64,000 bases of DNA from an uncultured Reyranella sp. (lineage in GTDB: Bacteria > Pseudomonadota > Alphaproteobacteria > Reyranellales > Reyranellaceae). Made by a program: the position numbers and the translations under genes. Position 1 is the stretch's first letter. Each line of letters begins with the position of its first letter. The stretch is taken from contig CALDNT010000075.1 in NCBI GenBank assembly GCA_937915145.1, positions 36,265 to 100,264 on the forward strand. Reading direction: 5' to 3'. Below the pieces are notes generated by a model that had not been told where the DNA came from, did no database searches, and saw nothing but the letters and a program-made list of their open reading frames with translations. Below, one piece after another: positions 54,401-62,904 of this stretch.

Positions 54401-54649
54401 GCCGTCATGATGACGTCCTTCGCCTTCATCCTGGGTCTGGTGCCGCTGGTGCTGGCCTCGGGCGCCGGCGCCGCCACCCAGCGCGCCGTTGGCACCGCGG
54501 TGTTCGGCGGCATGATCGCTGCGTCGTTCCTGGGCATCTTCGTCATCCCCGGCCTCTACGTCGCCTTCCAGACGGGGCGCGAGAAGATCAAGGCCATGCT
54601 GGGCCAGGCACCACCGCCGGCGGCCAAACCGGCCGAGCCGACGCACTGA
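51491..54649 (+). CDS. RND multidrug efflux permease (HAE1/AcrB type)
   Basis: This 1052-residue inner-membrane proton antiporter has the normal AcrB length, with twelve spans in two halves, each with a large periplasmic loop. [20 protein letters not shown] and [20 protein letters not shown] are the classic N-terminus. [20 protein letters not shown] contains the aspartate pair of span 4, and [20 protein letters not shown] is the second-half counterpart. Substrates are likely diverse toxic compounds but cannot be told. It follows the adaptor by 4 bp, and a 12-bp inverted repeat lies just after the stop. Confidence 0.95.
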   Translation: MTISSLFIRRPRLAFVISTVITIAGVIAMTAMPVAQFPDIVPPQVRVMATYPGASAQAVEESVAQVIEAQVNGVERMIYMKSTSGGDGSYVLNVSFEVGSSPDLNTVNVTNRVNQALAMLPPEVQRNGVTTKKQSSALLQVVAIYSPKGTRDALFLSNFATITMLDTLRRVPGVGDASLFGALDYSMRVWLNLDRMSSLDITPNDVVKAVQAQNVQAAVGLVGAAPLSSDVDFQLNITTQGRLTTVEEFENIVVRATSDGALVRIKDVARVELGAKNSDSAARFNGKPASGIQIAQLPGANALATAGGVRKALKELEARAPDDVAFDVMYDTTVFVEATIESVIHTLIEAFVLVGFVVFIFLGNLRATIIPIVAVPVALIGTFAVMLAFGFSANTVSLLALVLAIGIVVDDAIVVVEAVEHILEHEPHLTPAEATEKAMTQVTGPIIAITLVLLSVFIPTAFIPGITGQLYSQFAVAVSVSMVISAINALSLSPALCSLILRHRKKPTGLAARLQNGIDKTRDGYVRVVTPLARRGFVSLLLVAGFVAATGGLGALVPSGFLPDEDQGAFMAELQLPDASSTNRTLAAVEQVENIVAGKPWLQSVFSVSGYSLLDGLALPNRALVIVALKPFGERKDPALSVFRALEELNAAFTQVAVANVFAFNLPPIMGLGNSSGFEFQLESLSGAAPADLAAVARGLMQAAQQVPQLAGVFTTYGAATPQINLKLDRERAQSLGVNIADIFSALQTSMGGTYTNDFNLFGRTWQVKVQAEAADRKTVNDVYRVRVRSSSGELVPLQAVADVELITAPSSIIRYNNLRSVTINGAPAPGYSSGDALAAMEKLAKATLPAGYAYEWTGTALQEKAASGQTGFILGLALVFAYLFLVGLYESTAIPVAALLSVVVGLFGAMLALYLSGLDNNIYAQIGIVVLIALAAKNAILIIEFAMEERRKGQDIVAAATTAAALRFRAVMMTSFAFILGLVPLVLASGAGAATQRAVGTAVFGGMIAASFLGIFVIPGLYVAFQTGREKIKAMLGQAPPPAAKPAEPTH

Positions 54650-54652
54650 AAG

Positions 54653-54684
54653 TGGCACACCTCGTTGTGCCACGAGGTGTGCCA
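54653..54684. repeat. Perfect 12-bp inverted repeat after the RND gene
   Basis: TGGCACACCTCG (54653-54664) pairs with CGAGGTGTGCCA (54673-54684) across 8 bases. The stem begins 3 bases after the stop. No U-run follows. GTGCCA occurs four times between 54667 and 54755. It may stop transcription, protect the mRNA end or bind a protein. Confidence 0.6.
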
Positions 54685-54823
54685 TGACCTGTGCCAAATT
54701 TCCGGGGCAATCCTTTGATTCGATTGCCTGATCGCCCCCGGACAGGCTGTGCCACCGTTGCCGGCCGCCGCGTGAGATGAGTGTCCAAAAAAGAGTCGCC
54801 GGCAGGGACCCTTCGCAGACCAT

Positions 54824-54856
54824 AAAAAACGCCCGCCGGATTTCTCCTGCGGGCGT
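54824..54856 (-). terminator. Rho-independent terminator of the transglutaminase-like gene
   Basis: On the minus strand ACGCCCGC (54856-54849) pairs with GCGGGCGT (54836-54829) and is followed directly by T6 (54829-54824). This is a textbook intrinsic terminator, about 60 bp after the stop of the gene ending at 54918. Confidence 0.82.
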
Positions 54857-54917
54857 CTCCCATCGTAGCTGAAAATCTAGCAAAAACCTGTTGAAGCTGC
54901 AAATGCAGGCAGTGTTA

Positions 54918-55715
54918 TCACGCCCGCTGCCAAGGCGGCGTGAGTGGTGCGTCGAACGGCGCGTCCGGATGCGCCGCGATCCCGTCGGCCCGGGCACATT
55001 CGGCCTCCGACAGCACGCGATGCGCGGCCGTCGCCTGCCGCCACGTATCCCAATCCGAGGTCTCGCGTCCATTCAGCGAATGATGGTCGCGCACGACATT
55101 GACGCGGACGAACCACAGGCCCGACGCCGCGGTGCCATGGCCGAACATTTCCGGGTCGGCCTCGCCCGACCGGCAGCGGCGCCAAGCCTCGCCGGCGGTG
55201 ATGAACATATCCGCCGGCAGGTCGGACGGGTCGAAGGCGATGCCCAGTCGCGGCGCGACGATCCCGTCGAGCTGCGCATCCGCGCGCTTCCAGCCGCCGT
55301 CGCGCCAGTACTCGCAGATCCAGTGATCCTCCCACGGCTTCTTGAAATAGGCCGCGAAGCCGCAGCGCACACGCGCCGCCACACCGTGCTGGCGCAACAT
55401 GCCGCAAAGCATCAGGGCATAGTCGCGGCAGGTACCGACCGCGCGCCTGTCCGCTGGGCGCTCGAAGGCCAATGCCCTCGAATCGGCTCCGCAGATCTGC
55501 CCCAGGCGGGCAGCGAGCGGCAGCGTCTCGCGCGATACCGTCCGGAACGCGGCCTCCGAGACGCCATAGGCCGCGATCCAGTCCGAATGGATGAGCACGC
55601 CCTGGACGACACGGCAGAGCGCGGCGACATCGCTCGGCAATCCCTCGAAGTGCAGAGGCCCCGTCCCCGGGTCCGACATCGGATTGTGGCTGCGCCAGCG
55701 TTCGAGGTTTCCCAC
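54918..55715 (-). CDS. Transglutaminase-like (papain-fold) protein
   Basis: This 265-residue soluble protein has the catalytic region GTCRDYALMLCGMLRQHGVA (Cys near 96), EDHWICEYW (His near 131) and WKRADAQLD (Asp near 147). This is the Cys-His-Asp order of transglutaminase-like proteins, which in bacteria usually act as peptidases or amidases. No signal peptide is present, so the target is cytoplasmic. The start at 55715 lies 9 bp from the BVMO stop, so the three minus-strand genes from 57783 down may be one unit, ended by the terminator at 54824. Confidence 0.82.
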   Translation of the reverse strand: MGNLERWRSHNPMSDPGTGPLHFEGLPSDVAALCRVVQGVLIHSDWIAAYGVSEAAFRTVSRETLPLAARLGQICGADSRALAFERPADRRAVGTCRDYALMLCGMLRQHGVAARVRCGFAAYFKKPWEDHWICEYWRDGGWKRADAQLDGIVAPRLGIAFDPSDLPADMFITAGEAWRRCRSGEADPEMFGHGTAASGLWFVRVNVVRDHHSLNGRETSDWDTWRQATAAHRVLSEAECARADGIAAHPDAPFDAPLTPPWQRA

Positions 55716-55724
55716 GCAAGGCTC

Positions 55725-57170
55725 CTAAGCCGCGAGATCGAAGTCGGCGAGATCGGGCTTTTTCATCTCCGCGCGGAAGCGGTCGAAGCTCCACGGCCAC
55801 AGCGCCGGATTGCCGTTCCTGTCGAGATACCAGCTGCGGCAGCCGGACATCCAGACCGTGCCCTTCATGGCCTCATGGAGCGCATCGTTGAAGCGCCGCG
55901 TGGCGTCGGCCGACGGCGCCACCGCCCGGCACTTGCCCTCTAGAACGAGATCGACAAGCTGCAGGATATAGTCGATCTGCAGCTCGGAGATCATGATCAC
56001 CGAGAAATTGCCGATCGGGCTGTTGGGGCCGACCAGCATGAAGAAATTGGGAAAGCCCGGAACCGCCACCGAGCGATAGGCTTCGTTGGCCTCCGCCCAC
56101 GCCTCCGACAGCGTGCGCCCACCCTCACCCACGACCTCCATCGGCCGCAGGAAGGCATGGCCATCGAAGCCGGTCGCCAGCACCAGCACGTCGAGCACGT
56201 GCAGCACGCCGTCCCTGGTCCGCACGCCGGTCGCCTCGATGCGGTCGATGCCTTCGGTCACCAGCTCGACGTTGGGCTTCTGCATCGCCGGATAGAACTC
56301 GTCCGACATGATCAGTCGCTTGCAGGCGGCACGGTAGTTGGGCGTCAGCCGGCGCCGCAGCTCGGAATCGTGGACATTCTCCTCGAGGTTGAGACGGCAG
56401 GCGTCCTCGATCTTCTGCAGCTCGTCCTGGTTGCCGATCACGGCGCGCGCGAAAGTGTCGACGAAGCGCTGCGACCAGAAATCGTAGGATTGCTGCAGCC
56501 GCTCGGGTGATTCGCGGAACATCGCCTTCTCCTCGGCGCTGTAGAATGGGTTCGCGAGCGGCAGGACCCACTGGGCGGTGCGCTGGAACAGCGACAGGCG
56601 GGCGACGCGATCCGCAAGGGCCGGTACGATCTGGATCGCCGTCGAGCCCGTGCCGATGATGCCGACACGCTTGCCGTGGATCGGCACGGCATGGCCCCAG
56701 CGCGCCGAGTGGAACTTCGGCCCCTTGAAGTCGCCCAGGCCGGGGATGTCGGGCATCACGGGATGATGCAGCACGCCGGTGGCGGCGATCACGAAATCCA
56801 CCGTGTCGGTCGCGCGACTCGATGTCTTTAGCCGCCAGCGGCCGTCGACATGCTCGGCGCGGGTGATCTCGCTATTGTAACGGATGTGCCGCTCGATGCC
56901 GTACTTCTCGGCCACGCCCTCGAAGTAGCGCTGGATCTCGGCGCCCGGCGAGAAGCGCCGCGTCCAGTCGCCCTTGAGCTCGAAGGAATAGGCATAGACA
57001 TGGCTCGGCACGTCGCAGGAAAGGCCGGGGTAGGTATTGTCCCGCCACGTGCCGCCAAGACGGCCGGCCTTCTCGTAGATCGTGAAATCCTCGATGCCGC
57101 GCTGCTTCAGCTTGATGGCGGCCAGGATGCCCGACATGCCCGCGCCGATGATGGCGAACCGCTTGCTCAC
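55725..57170 (-). CDS. Flavin monooxygenase, Baeyer-Villiger type
   Basis: This 481-residue FAD/NADPH-dependent monooxygenase has Rossmann motifs AIIGAGMSGILAA near residue 6 and VGIIGTGSTAIQIV near 166. The type I BVMO fingerprint FxGxxxHxxxW is met by F148, G150, H154 and W158, though the next residue is Gly instead of Pro/Asp. Such enzymes insert oxygen next to ketones; the substrate is unknown. The start is the GTG at 57170, 4 bp after the upstream stop; the frame to 57278 overlaps that gene. It is transcribed with the PNPOx-like gene. Confidence 0.9.
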   Translation of the reverse strand: MSKRFAIIGAGMSGILAAIKLKQRGIEDFTIYEKAGRLGGTWRDNTYPGLSCDVPSHVYAYSFELKGDWTRRFSPGAEIQRYFEGVAEKYGIERHIRYNSEITRAEHVDGRWRLKTSSRATDTVDFVIAATGVLHHPVMPDIPGLGDFKGPKFHSARWGHAVPIHGKRVGIIGTGSTAIQIVPALADRVARLSLFQRTAQWVLPLANPFYSAEEKAMFRESPERLQQSYDFWSQRFVDTFARAVIGNQDELQKIEDACRLNLEENVHDSELRRRLTPNYRAACKRLIMSDEFYPAMQKPNVELVTEGIDRIEATGVRTRDGVLHVLDVLVLATGFDGHAFLRPMEVVGEGGRTLSEAWAEANEAYRSVAVPGFPNFFMLVGPNSPIGNFSVIMISELQIDYILQLVDLVLEGKCRAVAPSADATRRFNDALHEAMKGTVWMSGCRSWYLDRNGNPALWPWSFDRFRAEMKKPDLADFDLAA

Positions 57171-57174
57171 GCTG

Positions 57175-57783
57175 TCACTCTCCGCTGGGCGTTTTTTGCC
57201 GGGGATGGACGTAGTCCCTGAAATCGTCGAAGCCCTTCCAGGTGGGCTCCGGCGGTTCGTGACCAGGGCGCGGCGCATACTTCGAAGCTTCCGCCGTGCC
57301 CGGCGTCACGATGTAGCGCGGACAATTGGGAAAGATCGCCCGCGCCTTGACCCGTACCAGGAGCTGGGCACCGGCGAAGCGCTGCATCAGCGGATCGTCG
57401 TGGCTGACGCTCGCCTCGCCATTGACCCTGATCCGCCGTGGCTTCTCGCCCATGTCGATAAACAGCAGCCCGACCGACGGATTGGCCAGGACATTGCCCA
57501 GGCTCTTGAACATGCCGTTGCCATCGTAGTCGGGGAAGACGAGTTCGTTGGCGCCGACGATCCTTACGAACCCTGGCGTGCCGCCCTTGAAGGAGCAGTC
57601 CGGACGACCGCTTTCGTCGGCCGTTGCCAGGAAGAAGAACATCGCGCCTTCAATGAAGACGCGATCCTGCTCCGTGAACTGGGAGCGCGTCAGCTTCTCC
57701 TCCAGGCGATCGGCGATACGGCGGCTGTCGAACTGGTCCTGCAGACGGCGATTGCCGTCGTGGAACATCACGCTTGCGGGCAT
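57175..57783 (-). CDS. Pyridoxamine-5'-phosphate-oxidase-family flavoprotein
   Basis: This 202-residue protein of the split-barrel FMN/F420 fold contains FFFLATADESGRPDCSFKGG, followed by LVFPDYDGNGMFKSLGNVLA and LLFIDMGEKPRRIRVNGEAS. These are typical of the MSMEG_1061/PNPOx-like group, often of unknown substrate. TCAGGAGGAGCCC precedes the ATG at 57783. It may supply or use flavin in a pathway with the adjacent BVMO. Confidence 0.86.
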   Translation of the reverse strand: MPASVMFHDGNRRLQDQFDSRRIADRLEEKLTRSQFTEQDRVFIEGAMFFFLATADESGRPDCSFKGGTPGFVRIVGANELVFPDYDGNGMFKSLGNVLANPSVGLLFIDMGEKPRRIRVNGEASVSHDDPLMQRFAGAQLLVRVKARAIFPNCPRYIVTPGTAEASKYAPRPGHEPPEPTWKGFDDFRDYVHPRQKTPSGE

Positions 57784-57871
57784 GGGCTCCTCCTGACCTT
57801 CAAAATAGACCATTGTGCCGGATCACTAGTGTCTAGGTTGTCGGCAGCCGACAGCCAAGCGGAGATTGTCC

Positions 57872-58719
57872 ATGCAGCCAGAGGTATTCGTACTGGTCCT
57901 TTGCGCCGCGATAGCGCACGCGGTCTGGAACGCCCTGGTCAAGGTCGACGGCGACCGGCTCGCGCTGCTCAAGGCGATGTCCCTCACCCAGTTCTTCGTA
58001 TCCCTGTGCCTCATTCCATTCGTCGCCATGCCGGCGATGGAGAGCTGGCCCTACCTGATCGCCAGCCCGACCCTGGCGACGGCGTACATGCTGTTCCTCA
58101 ACCGCGCCTACCATGCCGGCGATCTCAGCCACGTCTATCCCTTGGCGCGCGGCGTGGCACCGCTCGGCGTCGCCGTCGTCTCGATCGGCCTGTTGGGCGA
58201 ACGCCTGGAGCCCGCCGCCCAGATCGGCGTCCTGCTCATCGCACTCGGCATCACGAGCCTGGTGTTGGCGCGGGGCGCGGCCGGCCTCCATGATCCACGG
58301 CCCACCCTCTATGCCCTCGGGGCCGGCCTGTTCATCGCCGCCTACACGCTCACCGACGGCCTGGGGGGGGCCGCGCGGCGGGAACGGCGAGCGGCTTCAT
58401 GGCCTGGATGGCGCTCTTCAATGCGGTCCTGGTCGTCGGCTGTATCCAATGGCTCCAGCGCGGCAAGCCTCGACCGGTCGCCGCGCGACGCTGGCGCATG
58501 GGGATTGCCGTGGGCGTGATGAGTTATGGCGCAACCTGGCTCGCCATCTGGGCCATGACCGTGGCGCCGCTGGCCCTGGTGTCGGCGTTGCGCGAGACCA
58601 GCGTCGTCTTCGCCGTGATCATCGGCGTCGTTTTCCTGAAGGAACGGCTCAGCCTGGTCCGCCTGGTGTCCGTCGCCACGACCCTGATCGGAACGGCTCT
58701 CCTGAAGTTCAGCCGATAG
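57872..58719 (+). pseudogene. DMT-family (EamA) transporter interrupted by a frameshift
   Basis: Two reading frames together make a normal DMT/EamA protein of about 280 residues with ten spans. The first half (MQPEVFVLVLCAAIAHAVWN to about base 58362) and the second half (MAWMALFNAVLVVGCIQWLQ at 58399 to TLIGTALLKFSR at 58717) join only if the G tract at 58363-58370 is 6 or 9 long; it is 8. The gene is thus either broken, phase-variable or hit by a sequencing error. The ATG at 57872 has GGAG upstream. Intact homologues export small metabolites. Confidence 0.8.
58363..58370. repeat. G8 homopolymer inside the DMT gene
   Basis: Eight consecutive G residues lie at the point where the reading frame of the DMT gene shifts by two. 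Runs of this kind slip during replication and are also prone to sequencing error. Confidence 0.85.
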
Positions 58720-58782
58720 ACTGCACCTCGGGACGAATGGTCGCCGCGCGATTGCCATCGCGCTCCCGGACGTGGAAATTAT

Positions 58783-58872
58783 CCTTGAATATGGTGGATG
58801 CTCTTCGATTTATATTAAAGGATATTGCAATAAACCTTAATATAAGGCAGGGTGCGTCCGCCTTATTCAAGG
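58783..58872. promoter_or_regulatory. Nested inverted repeats upstream of fic
   Basis: An outer pair, CCTTGAATA (58783-58791) and TATTCAAGG (58864-58872), encloses an inner pair, TATATTAAAGG (58811-58821) and CCTTAATATA (58835-58844). The inner pair is perfect apart from one extra A. The whole patch is very AT-rich for this genome and ends 16 bp before the fic start codon. It probably contains the promoter and operators; the winged-helix-like end of Fic is a candidate binder. Confidence 0.55.
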
Positions 58873-58888
58873 TTATAGGCCCTGCATC

Positions 58889-60061
58889 ATGAGGCGAGGC
58901 GATCTGGCAAAGGATGTTGGGGCGCGTCTGCGGCGGCTGCCGGCGCCTCATGATTCACACTTTGGCGTCGTGCCGCTCCCACCGCCCACCCACTCGATCG
59001 CCCTCGGCCCGGCACTCGCATCGGTCGAGGCCGCGCAGCGGGCAATGGTCGAGGTGGCGACCATCGCGCAGGAACTTAAGGACCCGTTTCTCGTCAGTCG
59101 AATCCTCACGCGCAAGGAAGCGCTCAGCAGCTCGGCGATCGAGGGCACGCACAGCACACTCGACGAGCTTCTCTCCCTGGAGGAAGACGGAGCCGACGGC
59201 ACGTCGTCGCCCACCCGACAAGTACGCGACTACGCCGCAACACTGGAAGGCGTTGTGCCCCGGGCGCAGCGGGACGGCCCGGCCGTGTTCTCGATGGATC
59301 TCGTGCGCGAATTGCACCGGAACTCCATGAGGTCCGATCCGGACTATGCCGATGTGCCCGGAAAGCTCCGGGAGCGCGTCATATGGATCGGCGGAACAGG
59401 GCACATCGCGACATCGACCTACAATCCGCCTCCGCCGGATGCCGTGCCGCAATGCCTCGAGGAGAACGTCGACTACATGCGGTGCGACGGCATGCAGGCC
59501 ATGACCCAGGGGCTCATCACACGGATGGCGATCGCCCACGCACATTTCGAAGCCGTTCATCCCTTCAGGGACGGCAATGGCCGCGTCGGACGCCTGCTGC
59601 TGCCACTGATGATGGCCGCCGATGGCAGCGTGCCGCTCTACCTCTCGCCTTACATCGAGGCAAACAAGACGAACTACTACGAAGCGCTCAAGGCCGCACA
59701 ACAGCGGCTCGACTGGCCGTCGATGGCGGGTTTCATGGCCGACGCGATGACGGGAACCGTCGCCGAAATCAAGCGAACGCGCACCGACCTTGCCGCACTC
59801 AGGGAAAATTGGCGCACGCGACGTTCCTTTCGTGCCGACTCGGCGGCTCTGAAGGCACTTCAGTTGCTACACGAGTATCCGATCGTGACGATCGGAAGGC
59901 TTCAGCAACTTCTAGGCGTTTCCTTTCCCTCAGCTTCGAGCGCCGTTCGGCAAATGGTCGATGTCGGTGTTCTCACCGAACGCACCGGCTACAAGCGCAA
60001 TCGGCTGTTCGCCGCCGAGGAAGTCATCCGCATTCTCAACCGGCCGTTCGGCGCCGCCTGA
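58889..60061 (+). CDS. Fic-family AMP-transferase with N-terminal inhibitory motif
   Basis: This 390-residue Fic protein transfers AMP, or another nucleotide part, to hydroxyl groups of proteins. The core HPFRDGNGRVGR is at 224-235 with the catalytic His intact. The inhibitory motif SSAIEG at 81-86 (S/T-x3-E-G) marks class II, in which a helix in the same protein blocks ATP use until released. A Fic N-domain precedes the core. The C-terminal part (LLHEYPIVTIGRLQQLLGVS, followed by SASSAVRQMVDVGVLTERTG) looks like a winged helix, so it may bind DNA, possibly the inverted repeats just upstream. Confidence 0.92.
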   Translation: MRRGDLAKDVGARLRRLPAPHDSHFGVVPLPPPTHSIALGPALASVEAAQRAMVEVATIAQELKDPFLVSRILTRKEALSSSAIEGTHSTLDELLSLEEDGADGTSSPTRQVRDYAATLEGVVPRAQRDGPAVFSMDLVRELHRNSMRSDPDYADVPGKLRERVIWIGGTGHIATSTYNPPPPDAVPQCLEENVDYMRCDGMQAMTQGLITRMAIAHAHFEAVHPFRDGNGRVGRLLLPLMMAADGSVPLYLSPYIEANKTNYYEALKAAQQRLDWPSMAGFMADAMTGTVAEIKRTRTDLAALRENWRTRRSFRADSAALKALQLLHEYPIVTIGRLQQLLGVSFPSASSAVRQMVDVGVLTERTGYKRNRLFAAEEVIRILNRPFGAA

Positions 60062-60071
60062 GGGCGACACT

Positions 60072-60635
60072 TCACGACGAAGGCCGGTCGGTTCCCGCTT
60101 CGAGACGCGCGCGCAGCGCCGCGTCCTGCAGGGTCGTGTCTTGGCCCGGTGGCGCGATGCGCACGGCATCTTCCAGGGTCATGGTCTGGCGCCATTCCTC
60201 CCAGGGCCGCGAGCGGCCGTCGACACCGATCTGGTCGACGCCCCAGTAGAGTTCGAGGTGATGGCCGTCGGGGTCGAGGAATTCGACCGAGACCTGGCAG
60301 CCGGCGCGGCGACGGCCTTCGTAGGTGAGCTTGGCGCCGTGCTGCTTCAGGTGATCGCGGGCGCGAAAGACCTCGTCGAGCGTGGCGAGCTCGAAAGCGA
60401 GGTGGTGCAGGCTCTTGTCCGGACCGGCATCGGGCGCGCGGGCGCCCACGAGGGCGAGGCAATGGTGATCGCCGTTGCAGCGCAGGAACACCATGCCGCC
60501 CGGCATCATCGTGCCGGGATAGGTGTCGGAAACCTTGAACCCCAGCACCTCGGTGTAAAAGCGCGTCGAGCGGTCAAGGTCGCTCACATAGACCACGGCG
60601 TGGCCGATCTTCTGGACGGCGAAGGGTGTGCTCAT
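60072..60635 (-). CDS. VOC-superfamily protein (extradiol dioxygenase-like)
   Basis: This 187-residue protein has two VOC modules. HAVVYVSDLDRSTRFYTEVL starts the first, SLHHLAFELATLDEVFRARD the second, and FLDPDGHHLELYWG ends it, with the His and Glu expected of a metal site. The overall pattern is like a one-domain extradiol dioxygenase or related lyase. The extra C-terminal 40 residues are charged. It is convergent with fic and divergent from the amidase gene. The substrate cannot be told. Confidence 0.85.
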   Translation of the reverse strand: MSTPFAVQKIGHAVVYVSDLDRSTRFYTEVLGFKVSDTYPGTMMPGGMVFLRCNGDHHCLALVGARAPDAGPDKSLHHLAFELATLDEVFRARDHLKQHGAKLTYEGRRRAGCQVSVEFLDPDGHHLELYWGVDQIGVDGRSRPWEEWRQTMTLEDAVRIAPPGQDTTLQDAALRARLEAGTDRPSS

Positions 60636-60713
60636 GGACGACCTTTCCAGCCCTATTTTTTCGCGTGGGGCTCCGGCATCATGCCCCCGACGATACCTCA
60701 GGGGGAAGAACGC

Positions 60714-61988
60714 ATGGCGAAATCAGCCAACACGCTGTCGGCCAGCGAGGCCGTGCTGCGCATGGCCCAGAAGCGGCTAAAGGCGCGCGATCTGGTCGAA
60801 GCCTGCCTCGACCGCATCGAGGCCCGCGAGGGCCAGGTCCATGCCTGGGAGGCGCTCGATCCCGAGGGGGCGCTCAGGCGCGCCGACATGCTCGACAAGC
60901 GCGCCAAGCCGGTCGGGCCGCTGCACGGCATCCCGCTGGCGGTGAAGGACATCATCTCGACCAGGACCATGCCCACGACCTGCGGCTCGCCGATTTACCG
61001 CGACCATGTCGTGGGTCGCGACGCGGCCTGCGTCACCCAGCTCGTCAAGGCCGGCGCCATCGTACTCGGCAAATCGGTGACCACGGAGTTCGCCGGCGCC
61101 CACGCCGGCAAGACCCACAATCCGCACAACCTGCGCCACACCCCGGCCGGTTCCTCGTCGGGCTCGGCCGCCGCCGTCGCGGACTTCATGGCGCCGGTGG
61201 GCTACGGCACCCAGACGGCCGGCTCGGTGATCCGGCCCGGCGCCTTCAACGGGGTGGTTGCCTACAAAGGCACCTACGGCTGGGCCGACATGACCGGGAT
61301 AAAAGCCTATGCGCCCAACCTCGATACGCTGGGCTTCTTCGCCCGCGAGGCCAACGACCTCGCGCTGATCCGCGCCGCCTACGGCCATGCGGCCGCCGAC
61401 CCCGCAAAGCGCGCACCGCGTATCGGCTTCTGCCGTACGCCGTGGTGGGACATCGCCGAGAGCCATAACCAGAAGAACATGCTCGCTGCCGTGCGCACGC
61501 TGCGCGCCGCCGGCGCCAGGGTTCAGGAATGGACGGCGCCCGACAGCTGGGCCGGCCTCGTGCAGGCACAGCACCGCATCATGACCAAGGAGGCGACGCA
61601 GGCCTATGCCAGGGAGCGCGCGCGCTTCTCGCATCTCTTCTCCCCGGCGATGAACACCGTCATGGACGAGGGCGATGCCGTGACCCGCAAACAGTATACC
61701 GACGCCAGGAAGCGCAAGCGCATCGCGCTCGAACAACTCGGCGCGGCCTGGGAGAAATTCGACATCCTGCTGGTACCGTCGGCCAAGGGCGAGGCGCCGT
61801 CGGGTCTCGGCAGTACCGGCGACGCGATCTTCAATCGCGCCTGGACCTTGTTGGGTACGCCCTGCGTGGCACTGCCGTTCAACAGCGGTCCGTTCGGCCT
61901 GCCGCTCTCCGTGCAGCTCGTCGGCCCACGCGGCAGCGACGACCAGACGATCGCCTGGGCCCGCTGGGTGGAGGCTTGCCTCAAGTGA
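60714..61988 (+). CDS. Amidase-signature family hydrolase
   Basis: This 424-residue amidase has the Ser-cisSer-Lys triad: K78 in LAVKDI, cis-Ser in PAGSSSGSAAAVADF (about 147-149) and nucleophile S171 in GTQTAGSVIRPGAFNG. It hydrolyses an amide, which could be a xenobiotic, a peptide-like or a nitrogen-source compound. The ATG at 60714 follows AGGGGGAAGAACGC; the long upstream open frame is a shadow of the VOC gene. It overlaps the next gene by GTGA, so the two are coupled, possibly in amide/ammonia or NAD metabolism. Confidence 0.92.
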   Translation: MAKSANTLSASEAVLRMAQKRLKARDLVEACLDRIEAREGQVHAWEALDPEGALRRADMLDKRAKPVGPLHGIPLAVKDIISTRTMPTTCGSPIYRDHVVGRDAACVTQLVKAGAIVLGKSVTTEFAGAHAGKTHNPHNLRHTPAGSSSGSAAAVADFMAPVGYGTQTAGSVIRPGAFNGVVAYKGTYGWADMTGIKAYAPNLDTLGFFAREANDLALIRAAYGHAAADPAKRAPRIGFCRTPWWDIAESHNQKNMLAAVRTLRAAGARVQEWTAPDSWAGLVQAQHRIMTKEATQAYARERARFSHLFSPAMNTVMDEGDAVTRKQYTDARKRKRIALEQLGAAWEKFDILLVPSAKGEAPSGLGSTGDAIFNRAWTLLGTPCVALPFNSGPFGLPLSVQLVGPRGSDDQTIAWARWVEACLK

Positions 61989-62761
61989 CTGTCAGACTGG
62001 GGCTGATCGGCTACGGCGCGATCGGCAAGCATGTCGAAGCCGCCGGCCTGGAAAACATCGAGCTGGTCTCCGTGTTGGTGCGGCGACCGCGCGCTGAAGG
62101 CCTGCTGACGCACGAGCCGGACCGTTTCTTTGCCCACAAATTCGATGCGGTCGCCGAATGCGCCGGCCACGACGCCGTGCGTGTCCATGGCCAGCGCGTC
62201 CTGGAAAGTGGCGCCGACCTTCTCGTCACCTCGGTCGGCGCCTTCACCGACACGACCCTGTTCGATCGCCTGCTGGCCGCCGCCACGGCCAACGGCCAGC
62301 GGCTGATCCTGCCCTCAGCCGGCATCGGCGCGCTCGACATATTGAGCAGTGCCGCGGTCGGTGGGCTGGAGAGCGTTACCGTCACGGTGCGCAAGGATCC
62401 ATCGGCCTGGAAAGGAACCATCGCCGAAACCCTGGTCGATCTCGATTCCCTCACCGCGCCGCATACGGTCTTCGACGGTCCGGTGCGCGAGGGCGCGAAA
62501 CTCTATCCGCAGAACGTCAATATCTCTGCCGCCGCCGCCCTCGCCGGCATCGGCCTCGACAGGACGCGCGTGGTGATCGTGGCCGACCCCGGCATCACCA
62601 CGCACATCGTCGAGCTGGAGGCCAAGGGCACCTTCGGCCGTTTTACGTTCATGGAGGACGTGGCCGTCAGCGAAGAAAACAGAAAGACCGGCAAGCTGGT
62701 CGCCATGGCGATGGTGAAGTCGGTACGGCAATTGGCGTCGACCCTGGTGGTGGCGGCATGA
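61985..62761 (+). CDS. nadX: L-aspartate dehydrogenase (NadX-like)
   Basis: This 258-residue oxidoreductase probably converts aspartate to iminoaspartate, which feeds NAD synthesis or nitrogen use. LGLIGYGAIGKHVEAAGLEN is the nucleotide-binding start. ECAGHDAVRVHGQRVLESGA, followed by LLVTSVGAF, is the characteristic stretch. YPQNVNISAAAALAGIGLDR marks the catalytic domain, and GKLVAMAMVKSVRQLAS ends it. It starts at GTG 61985, overlapping the amidase stop by four bases. No nadA or nadC is present, so the role in de novo NAD synthesis is unproven; a catabolic role with the amidase is equally likely. Confidence 0.87.
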   Translation: MTVRLGLIGYGAIGKHVEAAGLENIELVSVLVRRPRAEGLLTHEPDRFFAHKFDAVAECAGHDAVRVHGQRVLESGADLLVTSVGAFTDTTLFDRLLAAATANGQRLILPSAGIGALDILSSAAVGGLESVTVTVRKDPSAWKGTIAETLVDLDSLTAPHTVFDGPVREGAKLYPQNVNISAAAALAGIGLDRTRVVIVADPGITTHIVELEAKGTFGRFTFMEDVAVSEENRKTGKLVAMAMVKSVRQLASTLVVAA

Positions 62762-62780
62762 CGCCAATGCAAAGACCAAC

Positions 62781-62886
62781 CTCATGCTGAGGAGGCTGCG
62801 AAGCAGCCGTCTCGAAGCATGGGCTACACACCGCGCCTGTAGCCCATCCTTCGAGACGGTCGCTATGCGACCTCCTCAGGATGAGG
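62781..62886. repeat. Extragenic palindromic element
   Basis: CTCATGCTGAGGAGG at the left matches the reverse complement of CCTCCTCAGGATGAG at the right (14 of 15), with inner pairing of GTCTCGAAGCATGGG to CCCATCCTTCGAGAC. Palindromes of this sort (CTCATn-TGAGGAG...) are dispersed in intergenic regions of alphaproteobacterial genomes. It lies between nadX and the GMC gene. Confidence 0.78.
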
Positions 62887-62904
62887 ATTATCGGGAGGAA
62901 TGAA

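Noticed and set aside
54653..54690. TGGCAC elements as a sigma-54 promoter
   Set aside because: The spacing to a GC-type -12 element is not met on either strand.
59961..60713. N-terminal extension of the amidase frame
   Set aside because: It is antisense to the VOC gene; a strong ribosome-binding site supports the ATG at 60714.
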